Assembly (NCBI GenBank): GCA_003219115.1
Contig: QHPN01000222.1
Coordinates: 1-11,891, forward strand
From: Verrucomicrobiota bacterium
GTDB lineage: Bacteria > Verrucomicrobiota > Verrucomicrobiia > Chthoniobacterales > UBA10450
Length of the DNA: 11,891 nucleotides
Direction: 5' to 3'
The position numbers were made by a program, and so were the translations under genes. The notes beneath the pieces are model-generated. The model did no database searches. It was not told where the DNA came from and worked only from the letters and a program-made list of their open reading frames with translations. Shown one piece after another: positions 6,981 to 11,891 of the stretch; position 1 is the first letter of the stretch; every line of letters starts with the position of its first letter.

Positions 6981-7159
6981 ATTTCCTCGGATTGTCGGCG
7001 ACCTTGTGCTGCTTCTTCGAGTTCGTCGGCAATCCGGGAACCGAGCTTCCGATCACTGATGAACGTGCTACGCTTCCACTGAACGCGACGTTGACCGAGC
7101 ACCGCGGTAAAGCAAGCGGTGTAATATGGCGATCTTGAATCTTTCCAAAGACTGGCCAT
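6981..7159 (-). pseudogene. N-terminal remnant of a tyrosine-family site-specific integrase
   Basis: Leftward from ATG 7159, the frame reads MASLWKDSRSPYYTACFT and continues through QWKRSTFISDRKLG and ADELEEAAQGRR. This matches the typical opening of phage-type integrases in Verrucomicrobiota (MASLxKxxxSPYWxACFT, then KRSTxxTDRKxA), the arm-type DNA-binding region. About 58 residues survive. The core-binding domain and the catalytic R-H-R-Y part, expected to give about 350-400 residues in total, are absent. The frame continues out of homology to a stop at 6941. It starts 117 bp inside the right attachment repeat and reads inward, as expected for the island's own integrase. The right 21-bp repeat lies 13-33 bp upstream of its start. 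The family call is from recognised pattern, without a search. Confidence 0.68.
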
Positions 7160-7171
7160 TGCTATACCTAA

Positions 7172-7192
7172 TTCAGAATCATTTTCAGAATA
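7172..7192 (+). repeat. Right copy of the 21-bp island-end repeat, in the integrase leader
   Basis: TTCAGAATCATTTTCAGAAT followed by A differs from 302-322 only at the base in the TT/TA position. It keeps the paired TCAGAAT heptamers 12 bp apart. It lies 13 bp upstream of the integrase remnant's start codon and 83 bp inside the right attachment repeat. It might serve both as an arm-type site and as an operator for integrase expression; this is inferred from position. Confidence 0.65.
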
Positions 7193-7275
7193 ACGTCAAG
7201 AAACTTTACTGACGCCAACATACAAATTACCCAGGTAGATCACGATAACGAAGGAACGAAAAATTGCTCCGGTGC

Positions 7276-7304
7276 TACCGAGGGTTCGAATCCCTCCCTC
7301 ACCG
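7276..7304 (+). repeat. Right attachment repeat (duplicated tRNA-Ser 3' end)
   Basis: An exact copy of the last 29 bases of the tRNA (T arm plus 3' acceptor strand) stands alone here. No 5' half of a tRNA precedes it, so it is not a second tRNA gene. It marks the junction between the island and the ancestral chromosome to its right. Confidence 0.88.
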
Positions 7305-7893
7305 TTCCCCTATGAAAAATGGCAACTGATCGAACTAACTTAAAGTAAATCTTAAAGTGAACGGCTGGGACGTTCTCAATACTTTCGTTAGTGCCGGTTC
7401 AGCCGGCCACATTGCGCTGCCAGTTGCAAACCCGCCCGCGCGCATAAAAATCGGCAGCAGCAGCAGCGAAAGCGTCAGGACGGTTTGGGCAGGATTGTCG
7501 ATGGGTTCGAAGCAGCTCATGCTACTACGCAACGCGCGATGCGTTCCGAAGCACAGGAACACAAAAATAAAAGAGCGCGGCTATAACCTTCTTAGCATTC
7601 CTTTGGGTCGCTTTAAGGAGGGTAGTCCACAAACGTCGCTAGGTGTCGGGCCCAATTTTTCTGGAAGGCGCAATCCTGAAGCTTCCGCGCTGATTAAATC
7701 CATCATCTTATCCGAAACACTCTAAAAATCTGCTGAGGTTACAAAGGGCGCGTACAAAGCATGGCGTCCGCCACGCGCGCGGAATGGTGGGGGCACGTAG
7801 AATCTTTATTCGGCGCATCGCCGGACTCCTGTCGACCTCGATTCATTCTACAATCTTCTCGCGTTTTTAGAATCTAACGACAGGTGGAACCGG
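7305..7893. other. Intergenic stretch right of the island, no supportable gene
   Basis: A GTG-started frame at 7357-7725 (+) and a hydrophobic frame at 7335-7562 (-) overlap; neither has a ribosome site or a recognisable family. Visible structure includes a 12-bp imperfect tandem repeat, CTTAAAGTAAAT then CTTAAAGTGAAC (7339-7362), a CAG run near 7455-7467, and an inverted pair GTAGAAT/ATTCTAC (7797-7803 and 7845-7851) enclosing the hairpin CGGCG-CAT-CGCCG (7811-7823). The hairpin has no T-tract and is at best a weak terminator for the leftward regulator gene. Confidence 0.5.
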
Positions 7894-8601
7894 TTATCGC
7901 TTTACTTTAGCTGCGCGTCCGCCAGCCGAGAGCTTTTGTTTGCGGCGCGGTTTGCTCACAGCCGCCGGGAGGCGGGACTCGTTTGGCCCGTGCAGGGTCA
8001 GAAGTGATTCCATGAGAGTCTCTTCACTACTAGAGCACAAGCAAAGGACAGCGGCTTCCCGGCAGCCGTCACCCACGACATAGGCGTGCCCCATGTTGGA
8101 ATCGATGTAGACCGATTCACCGACTTCCAGCGTCAGCGGATCGTAGAACTCGGTATGCAACACCACCCGGCCTTCCAGAACGTAGGTATATTCTTCTCCG
8201 GAATGACGGACGAGGTCCCCAAATTCCTCGAGACTTTTTACTCTTAGCCGCGCCAGCACCGGAATCATTCGTTTTCGGCGCAGTTCCGGACAAAGATAAT
8301 GGTAGTCGTAGTTGCGCGTCTTTACCCGCACCGCGTCAGACAGCCGCCCAATGCTGCGCCGGGCGGTGACGGCGGGCTCGTTATCGCTTTCCGGCTCGGC
8401 AAAAAGCTCGGAGACCGGGATCCTTAGACGCTGGCTGACCTGAAGGAGTCTGTCGTAAGTGAGAGTAAGACGATCGTGTTCGACCTTGGCCAGGGTGGAG
8501 AGCGGAATTCCGCAACGGTCGCTCATCTGCATAAGCGTCCAACCTTTGCGAACGCGAAGCGAACGCAGCCGCGGGCCGAGCGTGTGAGTTTTAGAATTCA
8601 T
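7894..8601 (-). CDS. XRE-family regulator with C-terminal cupin domain
   Basis: This 235-residue protein has a Cro/C1-type helix-turn-helix at residues 8-67 (LRSLRVRKGWTLMQMSDRCG, then IPLSTLAKVEH). A linker follows, then a cupin barrel at about 125-190 (HSGEEYTYVLEGRVVL, then DPLTLEVGESVYIDSNMGHA). This is the XRE-cupin architecture of SutR/PuuR-like regulators, in which the cupin senses a small molecule and changes DNA binding. The ligand cannot be read from sequence. The C-terminal 25 residues are strongly basic (SKPRRKQK, RAAKVKR), an uncommon addition that may add non-specific DNA contact. The start ATG at 8601 is preceded by GGAGAG with very short spacing. It is divergent from the serine hydrolase gene, with about 170 bp between starts, and may control it and itself. 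Confidence 0.88.
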   Translation of the reverse strand: MNSKTHTLGPRLRSLRVRKGWTLMQMSDRCGIPLSTLAKVEHDRLTLTYDRLLQVSQRLRIPVSELFAEPESDNEPAVTARRSIGRLSDAVRVKTRNYDYHYLCPELRRKRMIPVLARLRVKSLEEFGDLVRHSGEEYTYVLEGRVVLHTEFYDPLTLEVGESVYIDSNMGHAYVVGDGCREAAVLCLCSSSEETLMESLLTLHGPNESRLPAAVSKPRRKQKLSAGGRAAKVKR

Positions 8602-8712
8602 CTCTCCACTGAAACAGCTTTCTCTCCTTGGAGTGGAGCATGCGCGCGCCGATAAATCTTGTCAAAGCGGAGCTCACGCCTGCTCTCTTCGCTTGGCGTA
8701 ATCCGTCTGCGC

Positions 8713-8746
8713 TTGACACTTTTTCTAAACGGAGGCCTACTGGCCT
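8713..8746 (+). promoter_or_regulatory. Candidate promoter with overlapping palindrome upstream of the serine hydrolase
   Basis: TTGACA at 8713-8718 is a perfect -35 hexamer. The -10 about 17 bp further (CCTACT, 8736-8741) is poor. It overlaps the palindrome AGGCC-tact-GGCCT (8733-8746). A weak -10 covered by an inverted repeat suits a regulated promoter, with the neighbouring XRE-cupin protein the obvious candidate binder. Binding is inferred only. Confidence 0.35.
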
Positions 8747-8774
8747 GATTAGGACAAATCCGTCTTTACCAAAA

Positions 8775-10799
8775 ATGATTCATATGAACATCCGCTCGAT
8801 TATCATCCCCGTGACAGCCGCGCTTATTCTCATGCTGCCAGCGCCCGCTCCTGCACAAGTCCCCAGCATCGCGCCTCCGAAAGCGGTTCCTCCAACCGGT
8901 GCGCCTGAAACGGGGGCACAGATACCGCAGGTGCCGCCGAGCGGCGCTCACGCACTGACAAAAGAGGACGTTGAAGCCTGGCTCGATGGATTCACTCCTT
9001 ATGCCTTGCAGCGTGGCGATGTGGCCGGCGCAGTGGTGGTGGTAGTCAAGGATGGACAGGTTCTACTGGCGAAGGGTTACGGGTATGCCGATGTAGCGGC
9101 GCGCAAACCGGTCGATCCCGAGCGCACCCTTTTCCGCGCAGGATCCGTTTCCAAGCTATATACCTGGACGGCGGTGATGCAGCTGGTCGAGCAAGGCAAA
9201 GTCGACCTCGATACCGACATTAATACTTATCTTGATTTCAAGATTCCGTCGCGCAACGGCAAACCGGTCACATTGCGCAACCTGATGACTCACACGCCGG
9301 GCTTCGATGAAACCATTCGCGCTTTGATTTTAAATGATACGCGTTATCTAAAACCGCTGGGCGAGGCGTTGCGCCGATGGGTCCCGCCGCGCGTGACGGA
9401 TGCTGGCAGCACACCGGCCTATTCCAACTACGGCGCGGCGCTCGCGGGCTACATCGTGGAGCATGTCTCCGGAGAGACTTTCGACAACTACATCGAGCGG
9501 CACATTTTCCAACCCCTGGGAATGGAATACGCAACATTTCGTCAGCCGTTGCCGCCGCAACTGGAGCCCTGGATGTCGAAGGGCTACAAGGTCGCTTCAG
9601 ATGATCCCAAACCTTTTGAGGTAGTCATGATCCCACCGGCGGGTTCGATCTCTATCAGTGGCACGGATATGGGCCGTTTTGCGATTGCGCACCTGCAAAA
9701 TGGCACCTTCCAATCCAACCGCATTCTCCAGGAGGCGACGGCGGTGCAGATGCATGGAACGCGATCAGTCATCATCCCGCCGCTCAATTCAATGTTGCTC
9801 GGTTTTTACGAGAACAACATCAACGGTCATCGCGTTATCACGCACGGAGGGGATACCTCATGGTTCCATTCCGAGCTCAATCTTTTCGTCGACGACGGTG
9901 TCGCATTGTACACATCGCTTAACAGTATTGGCAAAGATGGCGCGGCCGGCCCGATCCGCACAATGCTCTTCGAAGAATTTGGCCGTCGTTATTTTCCGGG
10001 TCCGTTGCCCGAAGGCCGGGTCGACGCGAAAACCGCGAAGGAACACGCCGGGCTGATGACCGGGCGTTACGTCCTCTCGCGTCGCGCGCACGAGAGTTTC
10101 CTTTCCTTGGCAGAACTTATCGGCCAAGTGAAAGTTTTAGCCAACGCCGACGGCACAATCGAGGTGACGCTGCTGACGGGCCCTGGAGAGGCGCCCAAGA
10201 AATGGCGAGAGATAGCGCCCTTTGTCTGGCGTAATGTCGACGGAGGCGATCGGTTGGCGGCAAAAGTGGAGAATGGGCGGGTGACACGCTTCGGCGTTGA
10301 CGAATTTCCATTCATGCTGTTTGAGCCGGTGGAATGGTGGTGGTCGTCGGCCTGGTTGCTGCCGGTATGGATCGCCTCCTTGGTGGTTCTTGCTCTCACT
10401 GCACTCGCGTGGCCGGTTTCAGCGCTCGTTCGGCGCCATTACGGCGCCGCTTACGGTCTCACAGGAATAGACGCTCGAGCACATCGCATCGTACGGATTG
10501 CGTCGGTGCTGGTGGTTGGCATCGCGATCGCCTGGATAGTCTTCCTGCAGATGATGGAGAATGATTCTGGCAGCTTGACCTCACCGAGTTCTGATATTTT
10601 GGTCAGCTTCCTTCGCCTGCTCTCCTTTGCAGTATTCGTGGGCGGAGCCGCCATCGCGCTCTGGAACGCCTGGGCGGTGTTGCGCAGTGGCAGGCGATGG
10701 CTGGCAAAAGTCTGGAGCGTGGTGCTGGCGTTGTCCTGCCTGACAGTCCTCTACGTCGGAATCTTGTTTCACCTTGTTGGTTACAGCGCCAACTATTGA
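8775..10799 (+). CDS. Secreted serine beta-lactamase-like hydrolase with four-helix membrane tail
   Basis: Using ATG 8775 the protein has 674 residues; ATG 8784 is equally good and starts the signal peptide MNIRSIIIPVTAALILMLP with APAPAQ as the cleavage region. The longer frame from 8628 adds unlikely residues before the signal. After a proline-rich linker (about 35-60) comes a class C beta-lactamase/PBP-type domain (about 65-400): catalytic Ser124-x-x-Lys127 (GSVSK), Tyr216-Ser-Asn218, and His357-Gly-Gly in place of KTG. A soluble beta-rich part follows (about 415-515), then four hydrophobic helices at about 523-548, 570-590, 607-635 and 642-670. All catalytic motifs are intact. Likely substrates are peptides, D-amino-acid amides or esters; antibiotic resistance should not be assumed. 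It lies 132 bp upstream of a dipeptide epimerase gene. Confidence 0.9.
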   Translation: MIHMNIRSIIIPVTAALILMLPAPAPAQVPSIAPPKAVPPTGAPETGAQIPQVPPSGAHALTKEDVEAWLDGFTPYALQRGDVAGAVVVVVKDGQVLLAKGYGYADVAARKPVDPERTLFRAGSVSKLYTWTAVMQLVEQGKVDLDTDINTYLDFKIPSRNGKPVTLRNLMTHTPGFDETIRALILNDTRYLKPLGEALRRWVPPRVTDAGSTPAYSNYGAALAGYIVEHVSGETFDNYIERHIFQPLGMEYATFRQPLPPQLEPWMSKGYKVASDDPKPFEVVMIPPAGSISISGTDMGRFAIAHLQNGTFQSNRILQEATAVQMHGTRSVIIPPLNSMLLGFYENNINGHRVITHGGDTSWFHSELNLFVDDGVALYTSLNSIGKDGAAGPIRTMLFEEFGRRYFPGPLPEGRVDAKTAKEHAGLMTGRYVLSRRAHESFLSLAELIGQVKVLANADGTIEVTLLTGPGEAPKKWREIAPFVWRNVDGGDRLAAKVENGRVTRFGVDEFPFMLFEPVEWWWSSAWLLPVWIASLVVLALTALAWPVSALVRRHYGAAYGLTGIDARAHRIVRIASVLVVGIAIAWIVFLQMMENDSGSLTSPSSDILVSFLRLLSFAVFVGGAAIALWNAWAVLRSGRRWLAKVWSVVLALSCLTVLYVGILFHLVGYSANY

Positions 10800-10817
10800 C
10801 CCGCTAGCTTTAGTAGG

Positions 10818-10917
10818 GAGGGGATCATTGTACCTGAACCGGCGCGCACACAGCACGAAGTCGTGTGAGATTCACAATTCTCCAGTGGGCTCTTGTCGCA
10901 ATCAGGGTGATCCCCTC
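10818..10917. other. Long inverted repeat between hydrolase and epimerase genes
   Basis: GAGGGGATCA (10818-10827) and TGATCCCCTC (10908-10917) are perfect 10-bp reverse complements about 80 bases apart. Between them is a second stem, CACGA-AG-TCGTG (10854-10865). The transcript could fold into a nested structure ending 15 bases before the epimerase start codon. It might influence translation or processing of the downstream gene, or be a protein-binding site. No T-tract follows, so it is not a standard terminator. Confidence 0.4.
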
Positions 10918-10931
10918 TCAAAACCAAATCT

Positions 10932-11891
10932 ATGAGTGTTACCGATTCCCGTGTCCACCTTGAGGTGCGTAATGAGAACCTGCCGCTTAAAGCGCCCTTT
11001 CGTATTTCCGGCTACACCTTTCATGATTCTCCGGTCACTCTCGTTACCCTGCGAGATGGTAGCCTAGAAGGCCGTGGCGAAGCGGCCGGCGTTTACTACC
11101 TGAACGATACGACCGATCGCATGCTCGCCACGATCGAGGCGCATCGCGACGCGATCGAGTGCGGTCTCACACGCGAGGAGTTGCGATCTCTGCTTCCACC
11201 GGGCGGTGCGCGCAATGCTGTTGATTGCGCGTTGTGGGAGCTTGAGTCGCGTCGAGCGCGAACGCCGGTTTGGCAGCTCGCTGGAGTTGAAACGCCGCGC
11301 CCATTGCTCACTACCTTTACTGTCAGCGCGAATGGGCCAGCAGCGATGGCTGAAGTTGCTCTAAGCTATACGGGGGCGCGCGCTATCAAGCTCAAGCTCA
11401 CTGGCGAGCTTGATACGGATATCGAGCGGGTCCACAAAGTACGCGCCACGCGCCCAGATATCTGGCTCGGTGTCGACGCCAATCAGGGTTATAAACGTGA
11501 CACGCTGGATCGCCTCTTGCCGGAATTGAAAGAGGCGCGTGTTTCTTTGCTCGAGCAGCCTTGCCAACGCGGCGAAGAAGCAGAGCTCGACGGCATCGAT
11601 CACACCATCCCCATTGCGGCGGACGAGAGCGTTCTAGGTTTGGATGAAGTAGAGGCGCTGGTTGGCCGCTTCAATGTCGTAAATATCAAGTTGGATAAGT
11701 GTGGCGGTTTAACCGAAGGCTTGCTGATTGCCGCACGCGCACGCGCCCTTGGCATGCAGGTCATGGTCGGCAACATGATCGGAACCAGTCTGGCAATGGC
11801 GCCGGCATTTATCCTTGGCCAGTATTGCGACGTGGTCGATTTGGACGGCCCTATTTTCCTCGTGCGCGATCGCGACCCCGGGGTGACGTAC
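10932..11891 (+). CDS. Dipeptide epimerase, enolase superfamily (3' end missing)
   Basis: The frame opens at ATG 10932 and runs 320 codons to the window edge without a stop. Family members have about 320-360 residues, so little is missing. An N-terminal capping domain (about 1-120) precedes the barrel. Catalytic bases are Lys153-x-Lys155 (AIKLKL) and Lys253 (NIKLDKCGG); metal ligands are Asp182 (VDANQG), Glu208 (LEQP) and Asp231 (AADES). Asp303-Leu-Asp305 (VDLDGP) is the D-x-D motif that binds the substrate's amino group and separates dipeptide epimerases from muconate-type relatives. The likely reaction is epimerisation of L-Ala-D/L-Glu or a similar dipeptide in the cytoplasm, as in murein peptide recycling; exact specificity is not readable. 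There is no clear ribosome site. It probably shares a transcript with the hydrolase upstream. Confidence 0.92.
   Translation, partial: MSVTDSRVHLEVRNENLPLKAPFRISGYTFHDSPVTLVTLRDGSLEGRGEAAGVYYLNDTTDRMLATIEAHRDAIECGLTREELRSLLPPGGARNAVDCALWELESRRARTPVWQLAGVETPRPLLTTFTVSANGPAAMAEVALSYTGARAIKLKLTGELDTDIERVHKVRATRPDIWLGVDANQGYKRDTLDRLLPELKEARVSLLEQPCQRGEEAELDGIDHTIPIAADESVLGLDEVEALVGRFNVVNIKLDKCGGLTEGLLIAARARALGMQVMVGNMIGTSLAMAPAFILGQYCDVVDLDGPIFLVRDRDPGVTY

Larger units (their letters stand above)
209..7304. mobile_element. tRNA-Ser-inserted genomic island, about 7.07 kb, integrase truncated
   Basis: The segment is bounded by an exact 29-bp direct repeat of the tRNA-Ser 3' end (209-237 and 7276-7304), the classic footprint of tyrosine-recombinase integration. 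Inside each boundary lies one copy of a 21-bp near-identical sequence (302-322 and 7172-7192, one mismatch, same orientation). The N-terminal codons of a tyrosine integrase lie at 7159-6981, next to the right boundary and reading inward. Cargo includes a SnoaL-like protein, a small membrane protein, a secreted beta-propeller, a hypothetical protein and a cyclase-TPR receptor. Decayed genes at 1166-1252, 6474-6545, 6831-6980 and 6981-7159 show degradation. With no complete recombinase present it is probably immobile unless served by another integrase. That it moved as one unit is inferred; nested insertions are possible. Confidence 0.75.

Noticed and set aside
6941..7159. The minus-strand frame as a complete small protein of 72 residues
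   Set aside because: Integrase-like similarity covers only about the first 58 residues; the rest is the antisense of the epimerase remnant.
7276..7304. Second tRNA-Ser gene
   Set aside because: Only the T arm and 3' acceptor strand are present; the preceding bases cannot form the D or anticodon arms.
7335..7725. Overlapping frames on both strands right of the island
   Set aside because: No ribosome site, no recognised family, and repeat-rich sequence; either could be chance.
1..11891. CRISPR array or insertion sequence
   Set aside because: No regularly spaced repeats with unique spacers, no transposase frame, and no terminal inverted repeats flanking any gene were seen.

Overview
The window looks like a piece of a soil-type Verrucomicrobiota chromosome (Chthoniobacterales or Udaeobacter-like); Acidobacteriota is the main alternative. 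The reasons are a class III cyclase/TolB-like/TPR receptor, an integrase N-terminus of a type I associate with that phylum, and short repetitive intergenic DNA built from near-identical heptamers. This placement is an inference from family resemblance, not from a marker gene.

Layout. Bases 1-149 are chromosomal flank: the possible 5' end of a leftward gene (MoeA-like, weak), a short tandem repeat and a likely promoter. An intact tRNA-Ser(GCU) lies at 150-237. The last 29 bases of that tRNA are repeated exactly at 7276-7304, so 209-7304 has the form of a genomic island of about 7.07 kb inserted at the tRNA 3' end. Just inside each end lies one copy of a 21-bp near-identical repeat (302-322 and 7172-7192). 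The right copy sits directly upstream of the truncated start of a tyrosine-recombinase gene (7159 down to about 6981). The integrase remnant meets, head to head, the N-terminal remnant of an NmrA-type NAD(P)-binding protein (6831-6980). One deletion seems to have removed the 3' halves of both, leaving the island without a working integrase.

Island cargo. From left to right it holds a SnoaL-like small protein with a hydrophobic N-terminus, a decayed gene fragment, a small three-helix membrane protein, a secreted BNR/Asp-box beta-propeller protein (minus strand), a small hypothetical protein, and a membrane receptor with an adenylate cyclase domain, a TolB/FlgO-like domain and TPRs (minus strand). 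Immediately upstream of the receptor is a scrap of the C-terminus of a second, similar receptor. Several pieces are visibly decayed, so the island appears old and partly degraded.

Right flank (7305-11891). After about 590 bp without a convincing gene comes a leftward XRE-cupin regulator. Divergent from it is a serine beta-lactamase-like hydrolase with a four-helix membrane tail, followed 132 bp later by a dipeptide epimerase of the enolase superfamily that runs off the window. These three may form a small peptide or murein-peptide metabolism locus: the hydrolase would act outside the membrane, the epimerase would convert dipeptides (such as L-Ala-D-Glu) in the cytoplasm, and the regulator could control the shared intergenic region. 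That functional link is inferred from adjacency.
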